DNA from: Azospirillum thiophilum
GTDB lineage: Bacteria; Pseudomonadota; Alphaproteobacteria; Azospirillales; Azospirillaceae
DNA: 64,000 nt
Reading direction: 5' to 3'
Assembly (NCBI RefSeq): GCF_001305595.1
Contig: NZ_CP012401.1
Location: 992,001-1,056,000 of the forward strand
The translations under genes and the position numbers were made by a program. Position 1 is the stretch's first letter. Each line of letters opens with the position of its first letter. Under the pieces are notes generated by a model, which searched no databases, was not told the origin of the DNA, and was given only the letters and a program-made list of their open reading frames with translations. Positions 29,614 to 38,282 of this stretch are shown here, one piece after another.

Positions 29614-29982
29614 ATGGCCAAGACCTACGACGACGGCAATGTGTTCGCCCGCATCCTGCGCGGTGAGATTCCGTGCAGGAAGGTGCATGAGACCGAACAC
29701 GCGCTTGCCTTCCACGACATCGAGCCGCAGACGCCGACCCATGTCCTGGTGATCCCGAAGGGCGCCTATGTCGACATGGACGATTTCACCGCCAGGGCGT
29801 CCGAGGCCGAGATCGCCGGCCTGTTCCGGGCGGTCGGCGACGTCGCCCGTATGGTCGGCGCGGACGGCCCCGGCTATCGCATCCTGTCGAACTGCGGCGA
29901 GGCGGCCCACCAGGAAGTGGCCCACCTGCACATCCATCTGTTCGCCGGGCGCGACCTGGGGCGGATGATCGGCAAGGCTTGA
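29614..29982 (+). CDS. HIT family protein (histidine triad nucleotide-binding)
   Basis: A 122-residue HINT-type nucleotide hydrolase. The histidine triad is in EVAHLHIHLFAGRDLG (H-x-H-x-H), preceded by GYRILSNCGEAAHQ, with the N-terminal VFARILRGEIPCRKV. Family members hydrolyse adenosine phosphoramidates. It follows hisE by 33 bp on the same strand, a common alphaproteobacterial arrangement. Confidence 0.94.
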   Translation: MAKTYDDGNVFARILRGEIPCRKVHETEHALAFHDIEPQTPTHVLVIPKGAYVDMDDFTARASEAEIAGLFRAVGDVARMVGADGPGYRILSNCGEAAHQEVAHLHIHLFAGRDLGRMIGKA

Positions 29983-29999
29983 GGGCGGGGAGCTTTTGC

Positions 30000-30100
30000 C
30001 CCCTCCCTAACCCTCCCCCGCGTTCCGCGGGAGAGGGAACTCTGCCGTTCAGATGCTCAACTCCCTCTCCCGCAAAGCGGGGGAGGGTCGGGGAGGGGGC
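30000..30100. repeat. Palindromic GC-rich intergenic repeat (REP-like), copy B (two stems)
   Basis: Two adjacent hairpins fill the gap between the HIT gene and the convergent XRE gene. The first pairs CCCTCCCCCGCG (30011-30022) with CCGCGGGAGAGGG (about 30025-30037). The second pairs CCCTCTCCCGC (30063-30073) with GCGGGGGAGGG (30077-30087), followed by TCGGGGAGGGGG. The second stem has the same arms as the repeat at 9.6 kb. Both copies lie between converging genes. Confidence 0.75.
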
Positions 30101-30129
30101 AATCGTAAGCCGACGCTCCCACCACAAAC

Positions 30130-30528
30130 CTACCGCCGCCGCACCCCCGACCGGCGCCGCACGCCTTTCCTCGGCGGCACCGCGTCCAGAATTGCCAGCA
30201 GCGCCTCGATGCGCGCCTCCTCCAGGTCGGCGATCCGTTCCGACAGCCGGTTGGCCAGCTCCGTCGCCTTGGCGCTGAGCCCGCCGGTGTCGACCGTCAC
30301 CCGCGGGTGGGACAGATCCGCCAGCCGTTCGAGATCTTCCGCCTCGTCCCAGATGATGCCGAAATAGGCGCAGATCTGCCGCACCAGCTGCGGCGAGGGC
30401 TGGCCGCGCTTGCCATGTTCCAGGGCCGACAGATAGGCGGACGAGATGGACAGGTCCGTCGCCATCTGCTTCAGCGTCACGCCCTTGGCGTCGCGCAGCG
30501 ACCGGACCCGTTCGCCGAACGGGGTCAT
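30130..30528 (-). CDS. XRE-family helix-turn-helix transcriptional regulator
   Basis: A 132-residue regulator. The HTH domain is residues ~4-65 (FGERVRSLRDAKGVTLKQMATDLSISSAYLSALEHGKRGQPSPQLVRQICAYFGI). A helical middle (ATELANRLSERIADLEEARIEALLAILD) may dimerise, and the C terminus is strongly basic (RKGVRRRSGVRRR). It is 25 bp downstream of the Smr gene on the same strand and probably shares its transcript. Targets are unknown. Confidence 0.88.
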   Translation of the reverse strand: MTPFGERVRSLRDAKGVTLKQMATDLSISSAYLSALEHGKRGQPSPQLVRQICAYFGIIWDEAEDLERLADLSHPRVTVDTGGLSAKATELANRLSERIADLEEARIEALLAILDAVPPRKGVRRRSGVRRR

Positions 30529-30553
30529 GGGAAGTCCCTGGGTTGAGTGGTGC

Positions 30554-31129
30554 TCAGTCCTTACGGTCGCGCCGCCGTTTGATCAAGACATAGAGCGCGC
30601 CGTCGCCGCCGTCCTTGGGCTGGGCCGGCTGGATCGCCAGCACCATCGAGCGCAGGGCCGGATCCGCCAGCCAGCGGGGCGTCGCCTGACGCAGCACGCC
30701 CAGGCTGCCGAAGCTGCCCTTGCCGGTGATGACGAGCACGCAGCGGCGCCCCTCGTTCCAGGCACGGTGGACGAAGCCGGCGAGCGCGTGGTGCGCCTGC
30801 GCCTGGGTCATGCCGTGCAGGTCGATGCGTCCGTCGATGGACAGCTCGCCGCGGCGGAAGCGGTCGCCGGTGCGGCGGTCGATGTTGGCCGTCGACCCCG
30901 GCGTCAGCGGCGGATGCACCGGCCGGACCGGACCCGGCTGGGAGGGATTGCGGCGTGCGCTCGGCGGCGGGGCGAGGCTGGTCGCCACCGGCTCCTCCAC
31001 CAGCTCCGCCATGGTCGCCACCGGTTCCGGCTCCGCTTCGATCCCGCGGCCGGGCATCGGTTCGGCGTCGCGCATGGCGATCCGCCACAGGCGCCGCTCG
31101 TCGGGCGTGGGCAGTCGTCTGCGGGTCAT
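30554..31129 (-). CDS. Smr/MutS2-type domain protein (SmrA-like endonuclease)
   Basis: A 191-residue protein. The N-terminal ~90 residues are Pro/Glu-rich and probably disordered. The C-terminal Smr domain carries the hallmark IDLHGMTQAQAHHALAGFV, the TGKG motif (ITGKGSFGSLGVL) and YVLIKRRR. Smr domains are nicking nucleases or RNA-binding modules; the biological target here is unknown. The ATG at 31129 matches the family start MTRRRLPTPDERRLW; an upstream ATG at 31171 is less likely. In many alphaproteobacteria this gene is next to mltA, but here they are 9 kb apart. Confidence 0.88.
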   Translation of the reverse strand: MTRRRLPTPDERRLWRIAMRDAEPMPGRGIEAEPEPVATMAELVEEPVATSLAPPPSARRNPSQPGPVRPVHPPLTPGSTANIDRRTGDRFRRGELSIDGRIDLHGMTQAQAHHALAGFVHRAWNEGRRCVLVITGKGSFGSLGVLRQATPRWLADPALRSMVLAIQPAQPKDGGDGALYVLIKRRRDRKD

Positions 31130-31220
31130 CGGCGCGGAACCTTCTGCGGAAACTGGAAACGGGGCGGCCAACCGATAAAGCCGGTTGGCGTGCCCCTGTC
31201 AATGTGTGTTGCCGCGGTGC

Positions 31221-31252
31221 GAAGAAAAAGGGCGTGGGCGAAAAGGTCGCCC
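31221..31252 (-). terminator. Rho-independent terminator after the shikimate-dehydrogenase-like gene
   Basis: On the minus strand GGGCG (31252-31248) can pair with CGCCC (31234-31230), directly followed by TTTTTCTTC (31229-31221). It separates the ccm/sdhL-like transcript from the downstream Smr gene. Confidence 0.65.
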
Positions 31253-31254
31253 GA

Positions 31255-32091
31255 TCAGGCCCGCGAATAGGCCGCCGCCGCCGCGGCCTGTTCGTCGGTC
31301 GGACGTATGCCGGTGTAGAGCACGAACTGTTCGAGCGCCTGCAGGGCGATGACTTCGGCACCAGTGATGACCGGCTTGCCGCTCTCGCGCGCGGCGCGGA
31401 TCAGCGGGGTTTCGGCCGGCATGGCGACCACGTCGAACACCTGGGCGGCGGTCGCGATCAGCGCCGGTTCGAAGGCGAGGGTGTCGACGTCCGGACCCCC
31501 GGCCATGCCGAGCGGCGTCACATTGACCAGCAACGACCCGTCGGCGAGTCCGGTCGTGTCCGGTTGCCAGGGCAGGCTGTACTCGTCGGCCAGCCGTCGC
31601 CCCGTCGCCTCGTTGCGGGCGATCAGCGTGCCGTTGGTGAAGCCGGAATCGCGCAGCGCGCACAGGACGGCGCGTGCCATGCCGCCGCTGCCGCGCAGCG
31701 CGAAGGGAAGGCCGGGCGAAACGTCGTGGCGGTCCAGCAATGTGCGCACCGCGAGATAGTCGGTGTTGTAGCCGCGCAGCAGGCTACGGCCATCGGCTGC
31801 GGTGTCGTTGACGATGGTGTTGACCGACTGCAAGCCGGCAGCCGACGGATCGAGATCGTCGAGGAAGGGGATGCAGGCTTCCTTGAAGGGCATCGACACG
31901 CCGCAGCCACGGATGCCCAGCGCCCGGATGCCGGCGATCGCGCCGGGGAGATCGTCGGTGGTGAACGCCTTGTAGACGTAGTTGAGAGCGAGGGCCTCGT
32001 AGAGGTGATTGTGAAACCGTGTGCCGATGTTGCTCGGACGGCCCGAGAGCGAGATGCACAGGCGGGTGTCTCTGTCGATCCTGTGGGGCAA
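31255..32091 (-). CDS. Shikimate dehydrogenase-like protein (HI0607/SdhL type)
   Basis: A 278-residue AroE paralogue, probably of the SdhL group whose physiological substrate is unsettled. RDTRLCISLSGRPSNIGTRFHNHLYE replaces the classical SRSP shikimate loop of true AroE. The catalytic Lys (SMPFKEAC) and Asp (GYNTDYLAV) are kept, and the nucleotide loop is LRGSGGMARAVLCAL. The start is TTG at 32091: AAGGAGAGG is 5 nt upstream and it begins just before the conserved region. It follows ccmI by 29 bp. The orthodox aroE is at 11-12 kb. Confidence 0.85.
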   Translation of the reverse strand: MPHRIDRDTRLCISLSGRPSNIGTRFHNHLYEALALNYVYKAFTTDDLPGAIAGIRALGIRGCGVSMPFKEACIPFLDDLDPSAAGLQSVNTIVNDTAADGRSLLRGYNTDYLAVRTLLDRHDVSPGLPFALRGSGGMARAVLCALRDSGFTNGTLIARNEATGRRLADEYSLPWQPDTTGLADGSLLVNVTPLGMAGGPDVDTLAFEPALIATAAQVFDVVAMPAETPLIRAARESGKPVITGAEVIALQALEQFVLYTGIRPTDEQAAAAAAYSRA

Positions 32092-32120
32092 CGGGGCCTC
32101 TCCTTGCCGGCTTTCGCGGG

Positions 32121-33515
32121 TCAGCCGCCCGCCTTCAACGCATCCAGACGTCCCTTCAACAGGGTGTATTCCGGGTCGCTCGGTTTGAACTGGGCGATCA
32201 GCTTGCCCCAATGGGTGGCGGCCTCGTCCTTGCGGCCCGACATCATCGCGTCGAGGCCGAGCAACCACAAGGCGTCCTTGTTCTCCGGCTCCGCTTTCAG
32301 CGCCTGTCGCAGCGCCCCGGTGGCCTCCTCCGGCAGGGGTTTGGGCGTCTCGTTACGCGGCTGGGTCTGCAACACCGCATTGGCATAGGCGACCTGCACG
32401 TCGGCCCGCTCCGGCGCCCGTTCCCGCGCCTTGCGGGCAGCGTCCAGCGCCTGGGCCGGCTCGCCGAGCACGCCGTAGGAGCGGGCCAGCTTCAGCCAGC
32501 CATCGACGTCCGAAGGGTTGGCGTCCAGCTTTGCGGCGAGGCTGGAAACCATGCCGCGGATCATCTCGTCCTGGCCTTGGCCGTTCTGCCCCTGGCCAGC
32601 CTGCCCCGCCACTGGCCCGGCATCCTTCGATGCCGCCGGCAGCGGCTGCGGCGTCACCGTGGCGGGATCGAGATTCAGCGCCACCGCGGCCTCGCGGATC
32701 TGGTCGCGCAGCACCGGAACCCACGGTGCATCGGCTGGGGACTCCGCCAGCAATGTGCTCCAGCGCTCCAGCGCGCCCTTCTGGTCGCCGGCCTGGAAGC
32801 GGGCGAGGGCGGCGAAGAAGCGGGCGCGCGGGTCCTTGGGCTCCTTCGCCAGCACGGCGTCGAAAGCCAGGGCAGCCTCTTCCGGCACCATGCCGTCGTT
32901 GGCGGAGACCAGGGTCTCGCCGAACAGCCCCTGCAGCTCGACATCGTCCTTGTTCAGGGCGACCGCATGGCGCAGCGCGTCGGCTGCGTCGGCGTTGCGC
33001 CCCATCTTGGCATAGGCCTGCCCCAGGATCAGCCAGCCTTGCAGGTCGCCGGGATTCTCGGCCAGCTGGGCCTTCAGCTTGTCCATCGCCGCCAGCACGG
33101 TCTTTGGCGGGCCGCCGCGCTCCTGTTCCAGGTTGCGGGACGCAAGCGGCTGCGCCGGCAGATCCGGGCTGCCATACGTCCCATAGACCGCGAGTGCGCC
33201 GACCGGCAGCACCAGCGCCAGCAGCATGGCAAGCACCCGCGCGCTGCGCGTCGTCGTCGGTGCGGCGGTCTCCGCGTCGCCTTTCTCCACGGTCGCCAGC
33301 ATCCGGCGCCCGATCTCCGCCTTGGCAGCTTCGGCCTGGGCCTCGTTGATCAGGCCGCGGGCACGGTCGCGCTCCAGCTCGTCGAGCTGGTCGCGATAGA
33401 CCTCGCGGTCGAAGTCCTCACGGTCCGGGGCGGATCCGGCCGAACGCAGCAGCGGCGGCACGATCAGCAGCAGCACGGCCGCGGTCAGGACGGCGGCGAA
33501 AATCCAGAACAGCAT
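32121..33515 (-). CDS. ccmI: c-type cytochrome biogenesis protein CcmI (CycH)
   Basis: A 464-residue protein that presents apocytochrome c to the heme-ligation complex. Two N-terminal transmembrane segments ([23 protein letters not shown] and LAMLLALVLPVGALAVYGTYG) flank a cytoplasmic loop with an RDQLDELERD coiled coil. TPR repeats follow (LIGQAYAKMGRNADAADALRHAVAL-like and LKLARSYGVLGEPAQALDAARKA). The GTG/ATG at 33515 overlaps the ccmH stop. It is the last Ccm gene of the operon. Confidence 0.92.
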   Translation of the reverse strand: MLFWIFAAVLTAAVLLLIVPPLLRSAGSAPDREDFDREVYRDQLDELERDRARGLINEAQAEAAKAEIGRRMLATVEKGDAETAAPTTTRSARVLAMLLALVLPVGALAVYGTYGSPDLPAQPLASRNLEQERGGPPKTVLAAMDKLKAQLAENPGDLQGWLILGQAYAKMGRNADAADALRHAVALNKDDVELQGLFGETLVSANDGMVPEEAALAFDAVLAKEPKDPRARFFAALARFQAGDQKGALERWSTLLAESPADAPWVPVLRDQIREAAVALNLDPATVTPQPLPAASKDAGPVAGQAGQGQNGQGQDEMIRGMVSSLAAKLDANPSDVDGWLKLARSYGVLGEPAQALDAARKARERAPERADVQVAYANAVLQTQPRNETPKPLPEEATGALRQALKAEPENKDALWLLGLDAMMSGRKDEAATHWGKLIAQFKPSDPEYTLLKGRLDALKAGG

Positions 33516-34000
33516 CAGTCGTCTTTCCGCAGCAGGGCGTCCAGCCGCCGCCGCTCATCCGCGCTCAAGGGAGCGGTGTCGGTGCCGGCGGCGACACCAC
33601 GCCGTCCGCGCAGGAACAGGAAGGTGCCGATGGCGCCGAACAGCAGCACGGCAAAGGGTCCGGCCCACAGCACCAGTGTGGTCGCCTTGAAGGGCGGGCG
33701 CAGCAGCACATAGTCGCCATAGCGGTCGGTGACGTACTCCATCACCCTGGTGTCGCTGTCGCCGGCCTTCAGCCTGTCGCGCACCAGCACCCGCAGGTCG
33801 CGGGCAAGCGGCGCGTTGCTGTCGTCGATCGACTGGTTCTGGCAGACCAGGCAGCGCAGCTCCTGGCTGATGGCGCGGGCACGGGACTCCAGCGCCGGAT
33901 CGGGCAGCACCTCGTCGGGCTGGACGGCCCGCGCGGGGAGGGAGACCGGCAGGGCCAGCAGGGCGGCAGCCAAGAGGGCAGGGTGAAGGATGCGCTTCAT
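33515..34000 (-). CDS. ccmH: Cytochrome c maturation thiol oxidoreductase CcmH (CycL)
   Basis: A 161-residue membrane-anchored periplasmic protein that reduces the apocytochrome heme-binding cysteines. It has a signal peptide (residues 1-26), the redox motif [30 protein letters not shown], then a C-terminal transmembrane helix ([21 protein letters not shown]). The start at 34000 overlaps the ccmG stop by one base (TGATG). Confidence 0.95.
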   Translation of the reverse strand: MKRILHPALLAAALLALPVSLPARAVQPDEVLPDPALESRARAISQELRCLVCQNQSIDDSNAPLARDLRVLVRDRLKAGDSDTRVMEYVTDRYGDYVLLRPPFKATTLVLWAGPFAVLLFGAIGTFLFLRGRRGVAAGTDTAPLSADERRRLDALLRKDD

Positions 34001-34542
34001 CAGCCCTGCCTCAGATGCTTGACCATGGGGAGGATCTGCTCCTCCACCACCTGCGGGGTCAGCGGGCCGACATGCTTGAAGCGGATCCGGCCCTGGCGGT
34101 CGATCAGGTAGCTTTCCGGCACGCCGTAGACGCCCCAGTCGATTGACACCCGGCCATCCAGGTCGGCGCCGACGGCGGCATAGGGATTGCCGTTGCGCGA
34201 CAGCCAGGTCAGCGCGTCCTCCGGCTTGTCCTTGTAGTTGATGCCGAAGACCATCACTCCCTGCTCGCGCGACAGGCGGGTGATGACGGGATGCTCCGCC
34301 TTGCAGGGGATGCACCAGGAGGCGAAGACGTTCACCAACGTCACCTCGCCCGTCAGCTTGGCCGAGGACAAACCGCCGGTGGCGGCGGGCTGGCCCTGTA
34401 TCGGCGGCAGGTCGAAGGTCGGTGCCGGCTTGTCGATCAGGGCCGACGGGATGTCGCGCGGGTCACGCTGGAACCCGAGATAGAAGGCGATGCCCACCCC
34501 GATGAACAGCAGGAAGGGCAGCAGGTACAGAAGGCGGCGCAT
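34000..34542 (-). CDS. ccmG: Thiol:disulfide interchange protein CcmG (DsbE)
   Basis: A periplasmic membrane-anchored thioredoxin that keeps CcmH and apocytochromes reduced; 180 residues. There is one N-terminal signal anchor ([19 protein letters not shown]), the active site [11 protein letters not shown], and the CcmG-type cis-Pro loop [13 protein letters not shown]. The ATG at 34542 puts the anchor at the N terminus; an earlier ATG would only add charged residues. It is 13 bp after ccmF. Confidence 0.95.
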   Translation of the reverse strand: MRRLLYLLPFLLFIGVGIAFYLGFQRDPRDIPSALIDKPAPTFDLPPIQGQPAATGGLSSAKLTGEVTLVNVFASWCIPCKAEHPVITRLSREQGVMVFGINYKDKPEDALTWLSRNGNPYAAVGADLDGRVSIDWGVYGVPESYLIDRQGRIRFKHVGPLTPQVVEEQILPMVKHLRQG

Positions 34543-34555
34543 GGTGTCTTGGTCC

Positions 34556-36562
34556 TCATTCGGCCGGAAGCGGGCCAATCTTGCCGCCGGTCTTGCCGCC
34601 AGCCCGGCGGCGTTCCGGTGCGCCGATGCGGAGGCGGCGGTCGGTCAGGCTGACCAGCCCGCCCAGCATCATCCCGACGCCGCCGATCCAGATCCACGGC
34701 ACCAGCGGGTGGTGGTAGATGCGGACGATCCAGGCGGTGCCGTTCTGCGTCGGATCGCCCAGCGCCACATAGAGGTCCGAGAAGACCGTGGTGTGGATGG
34801 AGGATTCCGTCGTCGTCATCCGGGTGGTGCTGTAACTCCTGCGCTCCGGCGTCAGCGTCGCGACGAACCGGCCGTTTTCGGTGACGGTGAAGACACCGCG
34901 CTCTGCCTTGAAGTTCGGACCGTCGACCAGCCCGACGCTGTCGAAATGGAACTCGTAGCCGGCGACGGCGGCACGGTCACCCGGCTTCATCGCGCTGATG
35001 GACTCGGTCTGCCAGGCCGATGTCCCGGTCATGCCAAGGATCGACAGGCCCATGCAGGCATGGGCGATGGTCATGCCCCAGGCACTGCGCGGCAGATGCA
35101 CCGCACGGTTCCAGCTGTTCCGGAACGAGGTGCGGAACAGGCCGATGCGCTCGGCGAACTCGACCAGCGAGCCGACGAAGGCCCAGGCGGCGAGCGCGAC
35201 GCCGACCAGCGCCAGCAGCGGTCCGCCACCCGCCTTGACATAGGCGGTGACGGCCACGGCGATCACGACGGCGACGCCGGCGATCCACAGCCGGCTCAGC
35301 GCCGCCGCCAGATCCGCCCGCTTCCAGGACAGGAAGGGACCGACGACCATGGCGACGATCATCGGGATGGCGACCGGTACGAAGGTGGCGTTGAAGAAGG
35401 GGGCGCCGACCGACACCTTGCCCAGGTTGAGAATGTCGAGGAACAGCGGATAGAGCGTGCCGATGAACACCGTCGCCGTCGCTGTCGACAGCAGCAGGTT
35501 GTTCAGCACCAGCGCACCCTCGCGGCTGATCGGCGCGAACAGGCCGCCGGCCTTCAGCGACGGCGCCCGCAGGCTGTAGAGCAGCAGCGAGCCGCCGGTG
35601 GCGATGGCCAGCAGCACGAGGATGAAGACGCCGCGCTTGGGATCGACCGCGAAGGCATGGACCGAGGTCAGGATGCCGGAGCGCACCAGGAAGGTGCCCA
35701 TCAGCGACAGCGAGAAGGTGACGATCGACAGCAGGATGGTCCAGCTCTTCAGTGCGTCGCGCTTCTCCACCACAATGGCGGAGTGCAGCAGCGCGGTGCC
35801 GGCCAGCCAGGGCATGAAGGACGCGTTTTCCACCGGGTCCCAGTACCACCAGCCGCCCCAGCCCAGCTCGTAATAGGCCCACCAGGAGCCCATGGCGATG
35901 CCCATGGTCAGGGTCGACCAGGCGGCCAGCGTCCAGGGCCGCACCCAGCGCGCCCAGGCGGGATCGACCCGTCCCTCGATCAACGCCGCGACGGCGAAGG
36001 AGAAGGCCATGGAGAAGCCGACATAGCCCGCATAGAGGAAGGGCGGGTGGAAGGCCAGTCCCGGATCCTGCAGCAGCGGGTTCAGGTCGTTGCCGTCCAG
36101 CGGTGCCGGCACCACGCGGATGAAGGGGTTGGACGTGGCCAGGATGAACAGCAGGAAGCCGACCCCGATGAGCCCTTGGACCGCCAGCACGCGCGCCTTC
36201 AAGGTCGGCGGCAGGTTGCGGCCGAACAGGGCCACGGCGGCGCCGAAGACCGTCAGCATGACGATCCACAGCATCATCGAGCCCTCGTGGTTGCCCCAGA
36301 CGCCCGACACCTTGTAGAGCATTGGCTTGGCCGAGTGGCTGTTCTGCACCACGTTCAGCACGCTGAAATCGGACACCACATGCGCCCAGGTCAGCGCGGC
36401 GTAGGCGAGCAGCACCAGCAGCATCTGGGCGAGCGCTGCTGGCACCGCGACGTTCATCCACGCGGCATTGCGGGTGGCGGCGCCGACCAGCGGCGGCACG
36501 GACTGCACCAGCGCCACGAACAGCGCCAGCACCAGCGCATAATGGCCGAGTTCGGGGATCAC
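34556..36562 (-). CDS. ccmF: Heme lyase CcmF
   Basis: A 668-residue polytopic membrane protein that ligates heme to apocytochrome c. It has many transmembrane segments and the conserved WWD domain (WGGWWYWDPVENASFMPWLAGTALLHS), plus heme-ligand His positions such as VSGVWGNHEGSMMLW and LAFHPPFLYAGYVGFS. A large periplasmic domain lies near the C terminus. The start is GTG at 36562 (MIPELGHYALVLALF), 7 bp after the ccmE stop. The last ~20 residues are Gly/Lys-rich. Confidence 0.96.
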   Translation of the reverse strand: MIPELGHYALVLALFVALVQSVPPLVGAATRNAAWMNVAVPAALAQMLLVLLAYAALTWAHVVSDFSVLNVVQNSHSAKPMLYKVSGVWGNHEGSMMLWIVMLTVFGAAVALFGRNLPPTLKARVLAVQGLIGVGFLLFILATSNPFIRVVPAPLDGNDLNPLLQDPGLAFHPPFLYAGYVGFSMAFSFAVAALIEGRVDPAWARWVRPWTLAAWSTLTMGIAMGSWWAYYELGWGGWWYWDPVENASFMPWLAGTALLHSAIVVEKRDALKSWTILLSIVTFSLSLMGTFLVRSGILTSVHAFAVDPKRGVFILVLLAIATGGSLLLYSLRAPSLKAGGLFAPISREGALVLNNLLLSTATATVFIGTLYPLFLDILNLGKVSVGAPFFNATFVPVAIPMIVAMVVGPFLSWKRADLAAALSRLWIAGVAVVIAVAVTAYVKAGGGPLLALVGVALAAWAFVGSLVEFAERIGLFRTSFRNSWNRAVHLPRSAWGMTIAHACMGLSILGMTGTSAWQTESISAMKPGDRAAVAGYEFHFDSVGLVDGPNFKAERGVFTVTENGRFVATLTPERRSYSTTRMTTTESSIHTTVFSDLYVALGDPTQNGTAWIVRIYHHPLVPWIWIGGVGMMLGGLVSLTDRRLRIGAPERRRAGGKTGGKIGPLPAE

Positions 36563-36569
36563 GGTCCCG

Positions 36570-37034
36570 CTACTCCTTCTTCGCGGTCTTGGTCGCGGAT
36601 TCGGCAGGGTTCTTGTAGACGCCGGCCTGCTTCAGCGCCTCGGACACCTCGGGCGGCATGTAGTTCTCGTCATGCTTGGCCAGCACCTCGCGGGCGACGA
36701 AGACGCCGCCGGTCATCCGGCCCTCGGCCACCACGCCTTGTCCTTCGCGGAACAGGTCGGGCAGCTGGCCGCGATAGCGGACATCGATCGTGTGGGCGGT
36801 GTCGGTGACGCGGAAGGCGGTGGTGACGCCGTCCGGCTGTTTCTGCACGCTGCCTTCCTCGACCAGCCCGCCCAGGCGGAAGTTGCGGTCGCCGATCTGC
36901 TGCGTCTGCAGTTGGCTGGGGCTGTAGAAGAAGACGATGTTGTCCTGGAAGGCGGTCAGCGCCAGGGCGGTCGCCGTGCCCAACCCCAGAAGGGCGAGGC
37001 CCAGCATGTAGAGGCGGCGTTTCTTGCGGGTCAT
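36570..37034 (-). CDS. ccmE: Cytochrome c maturation heme chaperone CcmE
   Basis: A 154-residue periplasmic heme shuttle anchored by one N-terminal helix (LYMLGLALLGLGTATALALTAF). Heme is held covalently by the His in LAKHDENYMPPEV. The OB-fold core includes NFRLGGLVEEGSV and VRYRGQLPDLFREGQGVVAEG. The start at 37034 overlaps the ccmD stop (ATGA). Confidence 0.96.
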   Translation of the reverse strand: MTRKKRRLYMLGLALLGLGTATALALTAFQDNIVFFYSPSQLQTQQIGDRNFRLGGLVEEGSVQKQPDGVTTAFRVTDTAHTIDVRYRGQLPDLFREGQGVVAEGRMTGGVFVAREVLAKHDENYMPPEVSEALKQAGVYKNPAESATKTAKKE

Positions 37035-37264
37035 CCTTCGCTCGCTTCCGCCGGCGTTCCGGCGCTTTGGTCGGCCGGCTTGCGGCCGGCGTTGCGGGGG
37101 CGGCGCCGGGTCGGGCGGGAATTTTCCAGTGCCTTCAGCGTCGCCTCGGCGTTGCGCAGCCCCTTCCAGGTCGCGACCAGCAGGCCCAGCAGGACCAGCG
37201 CCGCGATGCCGTAGGCCGGCCAGACATAGGCGGCGTAGCCGCCCATATGGAGAAACTCGTTCAT
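37031..37264 (-). CDS. ccmD: Heme exporter protein CcmD
   Basis: A small 77-residue single-span membrane protein that helps release holo-CcmE from the CcmABC complex. It has the family start MNEFLHMGGYAAYVWPAYGIAALVLLGLL and a basic cytoplasmic tail (SRPTRRRPRNAGRKPA). It is 5 bp after ccmC and overlaps ccmE. It is too short for many gene finders but clearly supported by sequence and context. Confidence 0.92.
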   Translation of the reverse strand: MNEFLHMGGYAAYVWPAYGIAALVLLGLLVATWKGLRNAEATLKALENSRPTRRRPRNAGRKPADQSAGTPAEASEG

Positions 37265-37269
37265 CGTCC

Positions 37270-38031
37270 TTACCCCCGCATCCCGTCCGCCGCCGCTCCA
37301 TCGCCGGCCATTCCGCCGCCGGCAACCGCCAGACGCAGCGTCTGGATTTTGCGCTGGGCGATCTCGGTCCGCACCCGCAGCAGGACGACCGCCAGGAAAT
37401 AGGCGGTGAAGGCGCCGGCCATCACCAGCAACGGTGCCAGCATGCTGGGATCGATGCTGGGGCCGCCCATCCGCACCACGCTGGCCGGCTGGTGCAGCGT
37501 GTTCCACCAGTCGACCGAGAACTTGATGATCGGCACGTTAATGATGCCGACCAGCAGCAGGACGTTGCCGGCCTTCAAGCCGCGCTGCGGATCGTCGAAG
37601 GCGTTCACCAGTGCCATGTAGCCGAGATAGAGGAAGAACAGGATCAGCACGCTGGTCAGCCGCGCGTCCCACACCCACCAGGTTCCCCACATCGGCGCCC
37701 CCCACAGCGACCCGGTCACCAGGCATACGAAGGTGAAGCCGGCGCCGATGGGGGCGGCGGCCTTGGCGAACAGGTCGGCCAGCGGGTGTTTCCACACCAG
37801 CCCCACCGCGGCGGCAATGGCCATGTTGGTGTAGACGAACAGGCTCATCCAGGCGGCGGGCACATGGATGTACATGATCCGCACCGTCTCGCCCTGCTGA
37901 TAGTCCGGCGGCGAGCCGAACAGGCTGAACCACAGCCCGAGGATCGTCAGGATCACGGTCGCTCCGGCGCACCACGGCAGCAGCACGGCTGACAGGCGCA
38001 GGAAGCGGGCGGGGTTGGCGAAACGGTGCAT
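37270..38031 (-). CDS. ccmC: Heme exporter membrane protein CcmC
   Basis: A 253-residue, six-span membrane protein that loads heme onto CcmE. The WWD-type signature is WGTWWVWDARLTSVLILF; the external His pair is represented by YIHVPAAWMSLF and NTLHQPAS. It is the first gene of this ccmC-D-E-F-G-H-I operon on the minus strand. The ABC transporter genes ccmA and ccmB, which often precede it, are not adjacent; the 251-bp upstream gap shows no ORF. Confidence 0.96.
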   Translation of the reverse strand: MHRFANPARFLRLSAVLLPWCAGATVILTILGLWFSLFGSPPDYQQGETVRIMYIHVPAAWMSLFVYTNMAIAAAVGLVWKHPLADLFAKAAAPIGAGFTFVCLVTGSLWGAPMWGTWWVWDARLTSVLILFFLYLGYMALVNAFDDPQRGLKAGNVLLLVGIINVPIIKFSVDWWNTLHQPASVVRMGGPSIDPSMLAPLLVMAGAFTAYFLAVVLLRVRTEIAQRKIQTLRLAVAGGGMAGDGAAADGMRG

Positions 38032-38282
38032 AGGACGATGGCCCCGGTACGGATGACCTTGGCTACGGACGACCTTGGTCAGGCTTGCGGACGATATAAG
38101 CGCATGTATGGCGGACTGCGAGGGGTTTCGCCTTGATCTCGGTCAGGAAGCGCGGCCGTTCGTTCAGACTCTGACACCAAGGTATGAGACGACCGGGACC
38201 ACCGGGAGCGCTCGCCGTTCCCGTGCTGTTGACGCCGGCGGCGGGCGTTTTCATCCCATCGCCGGTATCACTTTTTTTCCAC

